Source of the DNA: Notolepis coatsorum
Taxonomy: Eukaryota > Chordata > Actinopteri > Aulopiformes > Paralepididae
DNA length: 64,000 nucleotides
Assembly (NCBI GenBank): GCA_963971535.1
Contig: OZ020591.1
Coordinates: 20,043,790-20,107,789 of the forward strand
Direction of reading: 5' to 3'
Shown here: piece after piece, positions 21,946 through 32,658 of the stretch
Layout of the letters: the number at the start of each line of letters is the position of its first letter
Numbering within the stretch: the stretch's first letter is position 1
Notes under the pieces: generated by a model
What the model saw: the letters and a program-made list of their open reading frames with translations, nothing else
What the model was told of the DNA's origin: nothing
Database searches by the model: none
Program-made: the position numbers and the translations under genes

Positions 21946-23331
21946 CAGGGTTAGAAATTAACGGGGGCTCGGGGCAAAATGCCCTTGAAAATGGACAAAA
22001 TGCCCTTGAAAATCAGTTAAGGGGGGCAGAAAATGCCCCCGACAGTTTACTAATTATATATATGATCTACAGTGCGAGCATTTCCCTTGTATTTGCCCCT
22101 AATAATATGTGTGTGTGCGCGACCCGGAAAAATCATTTACTCGAGACGAGTGACGATTACAAAACAGCTGCGCTGTTAATAGTCCCACATTACACAAGGC
22201 GCATAAACGTCCAATCACAGTAGCGCCCGAAAACAAAGTCACGGTACCGGCTTAGGCAAGTTATACATTCAGAATCAGACAACGCAAAAAAATCAGCCAG
22301 CCATGAAGCCCATTCATTTTTATTTTGAGCAAAAGAGAGACGAGGAGAAAGAGGAATCCGGCTGACATGGTTTTTTGAAGTGATATTCGCACGTGTTTTT
22401 GCGGGTCCAGTCCCCACGGTATGTTGACAGAATTCGCAAAACACCTTATCCACTGAAGCATAAAAGTCATTAGGATACTGCTCTGCTCTGAATTTAGGGC
22501 TTAGTGGGGAATTTCTTCCGACGTTAACGTTAACGACGCACCGAAGCAGCTAGACGCTTGGACATTTCTCCGTGTTGTGTGTAACACGCAGCGGTCCCCG
22601 CCTCCCTAGCTCCTTGCAACAAACGTTCCACCCAAAAACGGAATTTCTATTTCATAATGAATTAAATAATTGTATAAAGAATTTTCAATGTTCTGTCATC
22701 TAATAATATATTCCATTACCTTTCCTATCTGTATCAAAGTCAAAATGTTGGTATCATAACAACACTACAACATACAAAAGCAGCTTGACAACCGATATCC
22801 TTTGCGTTTGATTGATTGAAAACTTTATTAACAGATTGCAGAATGGGTACAATACAGTACAGCTCAATACACACAATTGTTAAGGGGATGCAGACCAGAG
22901 AAAGACTTTCGTCTTGTTTACATCAGGGTCCCACATTTTCAATTCATATTGTGCACACGCACAGTATAATATGCATGTGATAAATAGTTAATAAACTCTG
23001 TTACTTGAACAATTTTCACTGTGCTCCTAAATTTCTTTGTGTGCTCCTAAATTTTTATTTAGATTTTATTTATTAACATTTTATTTAGGAGCACATGTGC
23101 TCCTTGGGAAAAAGGTTAGCGTAGAGCCCTATATATGGAGATATTAACATTACATTATCAAACATAGGGACGAAGACTGTAAAAAAAAGTGTCAACAATG
23201 TTTTATAATCCTTATGTTAATTTTCATCATAAAAAAATTCAGTGCCCCCGAAATACAAAAAAAAGCCCCCGAAAATCAATTAAGGGGGGGCAAAAAAAGC
23301 CCTTGATTTTTTTTTTTAATTTCTAACCCTG
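21946..23331. mobile_element. hAT element with 8-bp TSD GATCGGAC
   Basis: The termini are CAGGGTTAGAAATTAACGGG at 21946 and AATTTCTAACCCTG ending at 23331. GATCGGAC is at 21938-21945 and 23332-23339. It carries the nested element 22064-23131. The 56899-58890 copy has the same nested arrangement in the opposite direction. Confidence 0.9.
22064..23131. mobile_element. Nested CAGGGCTCTACG-family element, reversed
   Basis: It runs from GATCTACAGTGCGAGC at 22064 to GCGTAGAGCCCTA at 23131 and matches the ends of 17066-19284. TATAT lies on each side. It also contains a tail-like block ending AACAGATTGCAGAATGGG, shared with 29580 and 57380. Confidence 0.7.
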
Positions 23332-23866
23332 GATCGGACAGAATTGGAATGAGCAGCAGCTTCCATTTCCTGTTTCCGGTTTGAACGATCCGCCGATCCG
23401 CCACCAGATGGCGCTCTTGAACCGTTGGAGAGTTGAGAGGGGATCAACAGTAGATCTCAAGTCTCCGGGGGAGAAATATGATTTCGATCACAGATTTTTG
23501 AAATATTGATATCAATGACGTGTTACGCCGTCATTGGCAGAATGAGCATGGCGGGGAATGACGTGGGAAGGCGTTTTTGGCGACCAAAGTGTTAAATTGG
23601 AAAGCAAACCAAATAAATGGACAACAGAAAAATAAATCTCAATTTGGTCAGTATTGTCATTTGGACAAGCAAAGCCATTACTTTAAGTTGCAGGCAAGAA
23701 AGACAAGTCTGTCCACTGTCTCTGGTTTTAAAGCTGCCCTGTTGCAGGTCACAATACACATTTTAATTTATTTATGTATATTTATATTTATTATCGACCA
23801 CGTTTCATATCGACAAGGAAAAATATATTGCGATAATTATTGTTATCGTTTTATTGCCCAGCCCTA

Positions 23867-25055
23867 GCGTCAGCTGCTCACCCATCGGCACTGTGGCCGG
23901 TTCCGGTTTCACTGTAACGGAAGGAGGGGAGAGAGAGAACACATCGTGGGCCACCCATTTCTTCAGCAAGTTTACGTGGTATTCCTTGGTCGACTCGGAT
24001 GTCTTCGCCCCGGCTCTCCACTCCACTTTTTCCATGACCTCATAGGGTCCAATCCACTTTGCCAGGAACTTGCACTCGGAGGTGTTGGGACGTCACGTCC
24101 AATTATGATGTCCATGGGCAGGTCCGGTACAACGCCAGCAGACCCCGTGTACGTTCCTCTGGTCGTCTGGAGCACCAGCCGGTTCTTCGTGTACTCCGGG
24201 GTCTTACCGCGAATGCAGGTGACCCCCACCTTTGCAGCTAGGCGGGGTTGTTGGGCGAACTCGGGCCTCACCAGCGCCATGGTGCTCCCGGAGTCCAGTA
24301 GTGCGGTGGTGTCCTTCCCGTTGGCCTTTACCGGGGTTAGTGGGGGGGGAGTCCTGTCCCTCCTGGGCCCAGCACGTAGTCAGAAGCCCACAGGGCTGGC
24401 TTGTTTCACTTGCTGCTGTAGGCATCTCGGCATCGCAACGGTGTGGGCAGTGCCACGAAAGGTGCCCTTTTCCCCCACACTCGAAGCACCTCCGGTTGTC
24501 CTCACTTGGGTTGGGTTGCCGCCGTCGGGATCCCGCCCCTTTTCCAGCCCGGCTAGGTTCCTCTGGCCGGGTGGGCTCTCGGCAGGGTTTCACCTCTGCT
24601 CTCGGGGGTCGACCGCTCCGGAGCACTCCTTGTGCCACTGACGGGCCAACTCTTTCGCTCGCAATGGGAGGGCTCGGATATAGCGATCCATAATCACCCT
24701 CTTGACTGCAGTTAAGGCCTGGGGCTCCGCCAACAGCCAGATATTCGTGATCCTGGTGAGGTCATACATTTGGGATCTGGGGGATATGGTGTGATCATAA
24801 CCCCAGTCATGGTACCGTTGGGCTCTGGTTACCAGAGAATAACCGAATCTATGGAGGATTTCGCCTTTAAGTGCGGCGTATGTCACTGTTCTCCCCTCTG
24901 ACATGTCCTGGTAGGCAGTCTGTGCCACACCTGTCGGAAACGGTGCTACGAAGTCCGCCCAGTGATCTTCGGGCCAGCTCTCCTGTTGAGCCATGTGCTC
25001 AAACATGAGCAGGAAAGCTTCCACGTCATCCGTGGCCGTTTGCTTTACGAGGAAG
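23867..25055 (-). pseudogene. Gypsy-type gag-protease remnant, internally deleted
   Basis: On the minus strand, in order: a SCAN-like gag region (about 25050-24600), a zinc knuckle CFECGGKGHLSWHC in a second frame, an aspartic protease active site LLDSGST in a third frame (about 24290) ending near IIGRDVP, then an integrase C-terminal piece containing GPYEVMEKV and YHVNLLKKW. Reverse transcriptase, RNase H and the integrase core are missing between protease and integrase tail, at about 24070. At least two frameshifts are present, one of them at a C-run near 24345. It ends at the hAT boundary 23866 and no LTRs are seen. Confidence 0.72.
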
Positions 25056-25132
25056 TCAAGTCAAGTCAAGTCAGTTTTATTTATATAGCACGTTTACAAA
25101 TGACTAACAGCCAAACCAAAGTGCTTCACAAC
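25051..25132 (-). mobile_element. LINE 3' tail, minus strand
   Basis: Read on the minus strand, a GTGCTATATAAATAAAACTG-type tail is followed by CTTGA repeats (AAGTCAAGTCAAGTCAAGTC on the plus strand). It is the same tail as the large LINE whose 3' end lies near 30122. Confidence 0.55.
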
Positions 25133-25605
25133 ATGGACGCGACCCCTGTGCCTCAAATAGATTCGCTATCAGCTCTATCTTCAATCTTTCAAAATGTTCA
25201 GTTGCTATTGCATGCACTCATCTGCGTTTCACTACACACTTGACTCCATGCTTACCAACTGTTAGTCTGCAACACTACTATCACCGACATCTAAGAAGGG
25301 AGATCCCCCCTTGAATGGCCCTTCTAAGGTTTCTCTCCTCCACACTGCCTGTGGAGCATTCTTCCCTATTGTTAGGTTTTAGTGAGTTTTTCCTTACCTT
25401 CGCATGGGGTATGTCTGGGAGTGCTTGCATTCTTTCATTTATTTGCATTTATTTTAAATTTGTTGGACCTTATGGTGTTCTTGTTCTGTTCTTGACTTAT
25501 TGTTATGTTTTCTTCTTGACTTGTTTAAAGAAGACATGTACGGCCCATGGGGACATTAACGTGTGCTGTCGGGCCTTATAAATAAATTTGATTTGATTTG
25601 ATTTA
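25133..25605 (+). mobile_element. L2/Maui-type LINE 3' UTR
   Basis: It contains the conserved fish LINE 3' UTR signature (CTAAGGTTTCTC, then GAGTTTTTCCTTACC) and ends GGGCCTTATAAATAAATTTG with ATTTG repeats. No coding part is preserved. From 25606 to 25959 there is only AT-rich DNA with no recognisable feature. Confidence 0.6.
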
Positions 25606-25956
25606 GGCACTAAACCCAACCCATTTATTAAGCTTGAATCTTATTAGCTAATAATTGGTTGGTGAGAAAAAGACAACCCGCCCTAATACTCAAATTCTCA
25701 ATGTCAATCAAAATAATGCTGAGCAGTGAGTCAGTGACAGTGTTAGAGAGAGTGAGAAAGAGAAGAGGGAGACAATTGTTTTAAATCTCCAGGACGGAGA
25801 CATTTATTATAACACGGATGAAAAATAATGATTTTTTTAATTATTGTAAACTATAATTTTTTTTTTTTTAATTATTAATTTTTTAAATTTTATTTGTAAT
25901 TTTTTTACTGTTTATATTTTTGGGGAAGCTTGGCTTCCCTTGGTGGGTGGGTGGGT

Positions 25957-26225
<269 letters not shown>

Positions 26226-26551
26226 TCAAGTCAAGTCAAGAGTTTTAATTGTCACGGCATACAGGTATACAATGAAATGCGGGTGGTCTTGCCCGCAACG
26301 ATGTGCAATACAGTGGTACATATAATAGAATCAAAAGAAGAAACAACATTGTGCAGTAACAGATAGCAGGTAACATGGAGTGACATCTCGGTATCTGTAC
26401 ATAGTTATTTACAGCGCATGTGTGACATGCTAGTTAGCTTTGGTAGTGCAATACACTGTTCCTGTTATTCTAATTTAAAGTGACCTTTCCTTTGGCCATA
26501 AGTGTGCGTGTGTGCGACATGAGTGTGTGCCCGCTCATGTTAAAGTGTTAA

Positions 26552-26969
26552 AGGGGAACTATCTTATAAATGGCCTTTTTGAGTGTTTAGCATTGTTTCC
26601 TAGCTATGTGAACTTATATTAATATGATCTATGTCTCAAAATTCTCATATTGGCGCATTCTTCCAATTCTCCTCTCACAATATTCACCCTCACTGAACTG
26701 AGTCGTTTGAAAATGTGCCTATATGTGATGTCATATAGTCACTGCTGCATGTTAATGTTCAGGATAATCAGAACGCGCACAGTGGTTTAGGAGCCCAGGC
26801 TCAAAACAGCTCGAAATCTTGAGGTAGAAAAATGCTGTTTTTGAGGACTTGATTAGAAATACAAAACAATGAATAAAAAAAATATATATATTACAGAGGT
26901 GTTCCATAGACTCACAGGAATTGTGTAAAAGTGCCCAAATAGTGAAAGAAATAGTAAAATAGTTCCCCT
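26552..26969. mobile_element. Kolobok-like MITE at TTAA
   Basis: The inverted ends AGGGGAACTAT (26552) and ATAGTTCCCCT (26969) are bounded by TTAA at 26548-26551 and 26970-26973. AGGG-type ends with TTAA duplication are typical of Kolobok. It is 418 bp, non-coding, and inserted in the 3' UTR of the L2 LINE. Confidence 0.8.
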
Positions 26970-27062
26970 TTAAGTGGCTGCTCGTGTGTGAGCGTGCACA
27001 GTGTGCGTGTCGTGTGTGTGTTCATGTGTGCTTGTGTGTGGACAGTTCAATGTTCTGAGCAC

Positions 27063-28272
27063 TCAATGTACATTGTTCATGGCTCTGATGGCCTGGGGGA
27101 AGAAGCTGAGCCTAAACCGCTCTGTCCTAGTAGCTGAGATTTGCAGGCGTCTGCCTGACCTCAGCAGCTGAAACAGGCTGTTATTGGGGTGGTGAGGGTC
27201 TTTCATTATCCTGCAGGCTCTGGATTTGCACCTCTTGTTGTATAGAACCTGCAGGGGGGGTAGTGCAATACCCGTGGTACGCTCGGCTGAGCGCACCACT
27301 TTCTGTAGGGTCCTGTGCCGTGCTGTTTCCATACCAGGCAGTGATGTTTCCGGTCAGGATGCTCTCTACAGCTCCTGAGTAGAAGGACTGGAGTATCTTC
27401 CCCGATACTCTGAACTTCCTTAACTGTCTCAGGTGGTAGAGACGCTGTTTCGCCTTCTTTACTACTGTGCCTATGTGTGTTGACCATGTCAGGTCCTCTG
27501 AGATGTGGACCCCCAGGTACTTGAAGCTGCTCACCCTGTCCACGGTAGCCCCGTTTATCATCAGTGGTGTGTGTGTCTCCTGCTGTCCTCTCCTATAATC
27601 CACGATCAGTTCCTTGGTTTTGCCAATGTTCAGGAGCAGGCTGTTGTCCTGGCACCAGCGTTCCAGTACCTCCACCTCCTCCCGGTAGGCCTTCTCGTCG
27701 TTGTCCGAGATCAGCCCCACCACCACCGTGTCATCTGCGAACTTCACTATGGAGTTGGAGCTGAACTTGGCCACATAGTCGTGTGTGTAGAGTGAGTACA
27801 GCAGGGGGCTCAGAACACAGCCCTGGGGGGACCCGATGCTCAGGGTGATGGTGTTGGAGGTCTGACCCCCCACCCTGACCGCCTGGGGTCTTTCGCTCAG
27901 AAAGTCCAGTACCCAGGCGCTCAGGGCGGAGCTCAGACCTAGCTCGATCAGCTTGTCCACCAGTCTGGTGGGGACTATGGTGTTGAACGCTGAGCTGTAG
28001 TCAATGAACAACAGTCTCACATAGCCCCCCTTCTGACGGTCAAGGTGCGAGAGGGTGCTGTGCAGTACCTGGGAGACCGCGTCGTCGGTGGACCTGTTTG
28101 TCCTGTATGCAAATTGCATAGGGTCCATATCACTGGGGAGGGAGGCACAAATGTGGTCCTTGACCAGCCTCTCGAAACATTTCATGACCACAGAGGTGAG
28201 TGCCACCGGTCTGTAGTCATTTGGACATGCTGGGGAGGGTTTCTTCGGCACAGGGATGATGGTAGACCTCTT
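27063..28272 (-). pseudogene. L2 LINE reverse transcriptase fragment
   Basis: The minus-strand frame begins in the fingers of the enzyme. In order it shows [27 protein letters not shown], the catalytic-region block [29 protein letters not shown] and the active-site motif FADDTVV. Near 27325 the frame shifts by one and the C-terminal part continues in another frame to FRLSFFPQAIRAMNN and a stop at about 27063. Missing 5' half plus frameshift make it inactive. Confidence 0.82.
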
Positions 28273-28349
28273 GAAGCATGTGTGTGTGTGTGTGTGTGTG
28301 TCTGTGTCTGTGTCTGTGTCTGTGTCTGTGTCTGTGTCTGTGTCTGTGT
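28273..28349. repeat. (GT)n/(GTGTCT)n microsatellite
   Basis: GT repeats pass into seven GTGTCT hexamers. A hAT element inserted at its right edge, and the GT tract resumes after that element at 29354-29376. Confidence 0.92.
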
Positions 28350-29351
28350 CAGCGTTTCCGTTAGCCGGTATTTGACCGGCAAAATCTGGTGAAGTCCGAC
28401 ATATCTAATCTCTCCGGTCATAATGTCCGGTGAAAATAATTCCCTCTAAACACAATTAGATTATTTGAATTGTATTAAAATAGGCTAAAATTAAATAGCC
28501 TATGCGATGAACGAAACAATCATTACATTTGTCGTTGCTTCACCAAGCAGCCGGTCAATGACATCCTGTGTCAGCGAGCTGGCAGCTGATATATTTACGT
28601 GAAGCATGGCTTGGCAGGGTGCAGTACTCCAATTCAGCCATTGGCAATTCAGCTGTTGGGTGGGGGCGCTGCTGACACCGCTGCTCTGCTCTGTCTGCTC
28701 CTGCTCCATGCTTCACGTAAATATATCAGCTGCCAGCTCGCTGACACAGGATGTCATTGACCGGCTGCTTGGTGAAGCAACGACAAATGTAATGATTGTT
28801 TCGTTCATCGCATAGGCTATTTAATTTTAGCCTATTTTAATACAATTCAAATAATCAAATTGTGCTTAGAGGGAATTATTTTCACCGGACATTATGAGCA
28901 GCAGCACCAAGTCGTTGGGAGGTGGAGATATACATCACGGCGCAAACCCACGATAATGTTGCCGTCTCTCTGCCAAATTTCTCAGTTCTTCGCTTGATAT
29001 AATTAATACAAATGTCCAATATAACGGAATTCGTTAGCTCATAAAAATGTGATTATAACAGACTGCTGTTTATTAAGGTCGGGCAGACTGCCCACCGACA
29101 CCTCAAGTCGGCAGCAGCACGCAGTCTCGAGGGACTTATTTTATTTGGAATATATTAATGACTGTATATACGCAAAAGTAGTCTAGTTTTAAGTTAAAAT
29201 ATTATAAATGCCTTGATGATGTCATTCTTTATATAGGCCTATCAATTGTTTTTAAGCTCAATAAACTCTGACCGGAATTTATCCCATTTGTCCGGTAGAT
29301 TGAAATCTACCGGACACTCAGACCTGCAAAAAAAAATTCTAACGGAAACCC

Positions 29352-29353
<2 letters not shown>
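28350..29353. mobile_element. hAT element with internal 192-bp palindrome
   Basis: The termini are CAGCGTTTCCGTTAG at 28350 and CTAACGGAAACCCTG ending at 29353. The flanks GTCTGTGT and GTGTGTGT fit an 8-bp TSD in a mutating microsatellite. Arms at 28418-28609 and 28706-28897 are near-perfect inverted copies around a 96-bp loop, so the same short peptide is encoded on both strands; it is not a gene. Confidence 0.85.
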
Positions 29354-29384
<31 letters not shown>

Positions 29385-29411
29385 ATGAATGAGGGCAAGC
29401 ATCAAATCTCA

Positions 29412-29794
29412 GGGCTAGATCCACAAAGAATTGATTGCACGGAGCAAGTTGCACCCTTACTTACAATTCATTATGAATTGAAAATAAGGGACCCTGATGT
29501 AAAAAAGACGAAAGTCTTTCTCTGGTCTGCATCCCCTCTGCAATCTGTTAATAAAACTTTCATTCAATCAATCAATCTGCACGGTGATTGATTGAATGAA
29601 CATTTTATTAACAGATTGCAGAATGGGTACAATACAGTACGGCTCAATACACACAATTGTTAAGGGGATGCAGACCAGAGAAAGACTTTAGTTTTGTCTA
29701 CATCAGGGTCCCGGTCCCCCATTTTCAATTAATAATGAATTGTAAGTAAGGGTGCAACTTGCTCTGTGCAATCCATTCTTTGTGGATCTAGCCC
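29412..29794. mobile_element. PIF/Harbinger-like MITE with 3-bp TSD TCA
   Basis: The inverted ends GGGCTAGATCCACAAAGAAT (29412) and its complement ending GATCTAGCCC at 29794 are flanked by TCA (29409-29411 and 29795-29797). GGG ends with a 3-bp duplication fit PIF/Harbinger. The interior carries two opposed copies of a block ending CAGATTGCAGAATGGG. Confidence 0.68.
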
Positions 29795-29917
29795 TCAGTC
29801 TCAGTTGCCTCAGTCTTTGTTCTGTAGAGAAAGACAAAATAAATGTATTTAGTCAAAAGGCAACTTATTTCACAAGAATCATTATGATCAAAAAAATATG
29901 TATACTGTGTGTGTATG

Positions 29918-29952
<35 letters not shown>

Positions 29953-30121
29953 AGTGTTAATGATGTCTTGTAGATTATTATGGATATTTGTAACTATTAT
30001 TTTAAGGACTGATAGGATAGTTTAAGAAGTAATAAAACATGTAGTGAAAAGTACAGAAATCATCTGACATATCTAAGGGAGTCAAAGTGTCCAATTTCAT
30101 GGATACTGTAAGGAATACAAG
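29795..30121. other. Unassigned AT-rich stretch with (AT)n
   Basis: No gene or element is recognised here. It includes a GTAT/AT microsatellite at about 29914-29948. The next recognisable sequence is the 3' tail of the large minus-strand LINE. Confidence 0.6.
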
Positions 30122-30169
30122 TGTAAAGTCAGTTTTATTTATATAGCACATTTACAGGCAGCAGCAGCT

Positions 30170-30686
30170 TGTTGTGACTTTTTGATAGTAATATATAATT
30201 TGAACAGCTTGAAATATATCATTTATTATTGTAACAAAAGGTGTAATCGAATTGGCATAAATATGTTTTATAATAGCCTAAATGGAGATTCACGTTAAAT
30301 TGTTTATCATATTGTTTAGAATTAGATTGCATTATAGACTAGATTCTGTAACGCACCATTTTTGCCCCCAGTGGGAAGTCAGCTGCGCGCAGGCCTAGAC
30401 CACACAATTGAACGCTAATTAGCAACGCGTGCCACCTGTAAAAGGGTGTGTTTGATCCTTCGGGAGAAGTTAGTTGACAGAATGTTTGTTAGAATAAGCT
30501 ATGCCTCGCTGCTGCTCTGCTCTAGAAAAACCTGTAAAGGGAGAAACGAATTAAATGGAATGGAATTGAGAACTGCATTTCTGCCTCTTGGTCGTCAATG
30601 AAACATGAAGAACAAAAACTGTGAAATATGAATAATCATACGTGTTTAAATAAGAAAAGGATTTGGAACAGTTTATTGTGCAAACA
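30170..30686 (+). mobile_element. 5' LTR of a Pao/BEL retrotransposon
   Basis: A 517-bp repeat starts TGTTGTGAC and ends TGTGCAAACA, identical to 37182-37697 except for one substitution (AAGAAAAGG versus AAGAAGAGG) and one deleted A. The TSD CAGCT is at 30165-30169. The near-identity indicates a very recent insertion or recent LTR homogenisation. The insertion lies in the 3' UTR of the minus-strand LINE. Confidence 0.93.
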
Positions 30687-30689
30687 AAG

Positions 30690-30707
30690 TGGTGCCGAAA
30701 CCAGGGA
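30690..30707 (+). other. Primer-binding site, tRNA-Phe-like
   Basis: TGGTGCCGAAACCAGGGA starts 3 bp after the 5' LTR. It pairs with the 3' end of vertebrate tRNA-Phe with one mismatch, as expected for priming minus-strand DNA. Confidence 0.75.
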
Positions 30708-30756
30708 GAATTTAAGTATATTCTACACAGACGGACTAATTGGATAAAGAAGAAGA

Positions 30757-32658
30757 ATGACTGAACTAACAAGATTGAAGGCTATCCGAGGAGCAATAAG
30801 GACGTCTGTAACCAAGTTGCTGAACAAGATAGACGAGCAGATAGGAGCAGAGGCCCCATGTCTGCCCGACTTGGAGGAAAGTAAAGCAATATTAGTCGTC
30901 AAGGAGACGACTCTAAATGAACATGATCGGGACATTGCAGCAGCGACGGAGGAGAGGGACCTGGTCGAAGAAGTGACCACGGCTCTGGACTATATGGACC
31001 GAATAATCAAAAGGAAAACTCGGATCAACAGGTTGGTGCGCGACTCTCTCATAAAGACAGAAGAGGAGCGACAGAGAAGAGTGAGCGATGGGAGCTCACA
31101 CTCATCAAGTAGATCGGATCATATAAGACTTCCGAAATTGATAATTGGAAAATTCAGTGGTGATATAAGCCGATGGCAAGACTTTTGGAATCAATTTAAA
31201 GTGTCGATTCACAATAACACCACCCTGAGTTCAGCTGACAAGTTCAGCTATTTGAAGTCATTATTGACAGACACGGCCGCAAACGTAGTTGCAGGATTAT
31301 CCTTATCCGACGAGAACTACGACAATGCAATTGCAATGTTGATGGAAAGATTTGGCCGTAAAGATTTGATCGTAAACGCACACATGAACAAGCTCCTTAA
31401 TCTAACCCCTGTAAAGAGTGCCACGAACATTAACGCACTAAGGAGATTGTATGATGACTGTGAAATACAAGTGAGGAGTTTAGACGCACAGGGTGTTGTA
31501 TCGGACTCATATGGAAGTCTACTGTGTCTAATGATTCCCGAAGAAATAACCCTGGAGTTTACGCGTGTTCAGGCTACAGGGTCTGTATTGAAAGTCAAAG
31601 ACCTAATGACATTCCTGCAAAGGGAACTCGAGAGTCGGGAAAGGACAATGAACTTGACACAGAGAAAGGAGACTCCACCTCCACCCACAGACAGTGTCTG
31701 GGAAAGGAGGAGTCGGCGGCCCCAGCGCGCGGGCGCCGCATCGACATCTACATTTTACGCAGCTGATAATGAAGATGGAAAAGCATGTGTATTCTGTAAC
31801 AAAAGCAATCACAGATCAAAGGACTGTTCAGAATTCACTGCTGAGATCAGAAAAGAAAAATTAAAGGTACAGGGCAGATGCTACAGATGTCTAGGTGCCA
31901 GGCACACTTCTAGTAAATGCAAAGTGCAGGGAATGTACTGTGAGGAGTGTAATAGTGTATGGCATCATAGAACAGTGTGTACCAGACAGAAGGGCACACA
32001 GAGTAATGTCAGGGAAAACCCCACAGATACTGTAGTGTCAATTGTCCCAACATCAGAAAGGGGCACAGTTCTGCTGCAGACAGCGACTGTATGGATAGAA
32101 ACACCCACACGCAGCCAGATAGTGCGGTGTGTTATGGATGGGGGTAGCCAACGCAGTTTTATAAGAGAAGATATCTCAAAGGCTCTAAATCTAGCAGTAG
32201 TAGGGGAGGAGGTATTGAACCTGCATACATTTGGCTCGCTAGTACCCAAACGAATAACCTGTAGGAAGGTTAGAGTATATCTGAGAAATATTCGAACCAA
32301 CCAAGCAGTGGAACTAGAACTGCTGGAGACGCCACTGGTGAGCACGTCATCAAACCTGACAACAGCCAGCGAGAAACTGAGAGGAACGCTGCACAAAAGA
32401 GGAATGCAACTTGCTGATACCCCAGTGAGGGGAATGGAATCAGAAAAGCTTGGAATCTTGATCGGAGGTGATCACTATTGGAAAATCGTCACTGGACGAA
32501 TGGAGAGACTGGATGACGCACTAGTTGCGCTCGAAAGCAAGTTTGGATGGTTAGTGCAAGGAACTGTCACAACGGCGATGATGTGTGTCACAGAGACTCC
32601 AGACGTGGACGTGATGCTCGTGAGCATGGGAGCGCAGACGCTGCAGACGCGCTACTGA
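30757..32658 (+). CDS. Pao/BEL gag-protease ORF
   Basis: A 633-residue open frame. Residues about 1-110 are helical and charged. About 125-270 match the Pao gag domain DUF1759 (FSGDISRWQDFWNQF). Three CCHC zinc knuckles follow at about 345-415 (CVFCNKSNHRSKDC, CYRCLGARHTSSKC, CEECNSVWHHRTVC). Then comes a Pao-type aspartic protease (DUF1758) with VMDGGSQRSFI at about 460; its active-site triad reads DGG where DSG or DTG is usual. The frame closes at TGA 32656-32658, before reverse transcriptase, which lies in another frame. Pao elements usually have one continuous gag-pol, so this break is probably a lesion. Confidence 0.85.
   Translation: MTELTRLKAIRGAIRTSVTKLLNKIDEQIGAEAPCLPDLEESKAILVVKETTLNEHDRDIAAATEERDLVEEVTTALDYMDRIIKRKTRINRLVRDSLIKTEEERQRRVSDGSSHSSSRSDHIRLPKLIIGKFSGDISRWQDFWNQFKVSIHNNTTLSSADKFSYLKSLLTDTAANVVAGLSLSDENYDNAIAMLMERFGRKDLIVNAHMNKLLNLTPVKSATNINALRRLYDDCEIQVRSLDAQGVVSDSYGSLLCLMIPEEITLEFTRVQATGSVLKVKDLMTFLQRELESRERTMNLTQRKETPPPPTDSVWERRSRRPQRAGAASTSTFYAADNEDGKACVFCNKSNHRSKDCSEFTAEIRKEKLKVQGRCYRCLGARHTSSKCKVQGMYCEECNSVWHHRTVCTRQKGTQSNVRENPTDTVVSIVPTSERGTVLLQTATVWIETPTRSQIVRCVMDGGSQRSFIREDISKALNLAVVGEEVLNLHTFGSLVPKRITCRKVRVYLRNIRTNQAVELELLETPLVSTSSNLTTASEKLRGTLHKRGMQLADTPVRGMESEKLGILIGGDHYWKIVTGRMERLDDALVALESKFGWLVQGTVTTAMMCVTETPDVDVMLVSMGAQTLQTRY

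Larger units (their letters stand above)
21242..23591. mobile_element. piggyBac-like non-autonomous element at TTAA
   Basis: The ends CACTTTGATTGCC (21242) and GGCGACCAAAGTG (23591) are near-inverted and are bounded by TTAA at 21238-21241 and 23592-23595. The TTAA target and CMYTTTG-type ends point to the piggyBac superfamily. The sequence after the left end (AACCATCCCACGCCAGCTC) is shared with 52683-55719. No transposase is seen. A composite hAT (21946-23331) is inserted in it. Confidence 0.75.
20975..23866. mobile_element. hAT element (TAGGGCTGGGCGATA family), truncated
   Basis: The right end TTGCCCAGCCCTA at 23866 and the body (20975-21241 plus 23592-23866) match the complete element at 44996-45738 in reverse. 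The outer 100 bp or so of the other end are lost. The body is interrupted by the TTAA-flanked element at 21242-23591, while the 44996 copy has the uninterrupted site (TTAA, 45300-45303). Confidence 0.75.

Noticed and set aside
23577-23867. 96-residue ORF as a gene
   Set aside because: It spans the end of a piggyBac-like element and a hAT body; the join has no biological sense.
28500-28815. Two 69-residue ORFs with the same C-terminus on opposite strands, as a conserved peptide
   Set aside because: The identity comes from the 192-bp inverted repeat of a non-coding hAT element.
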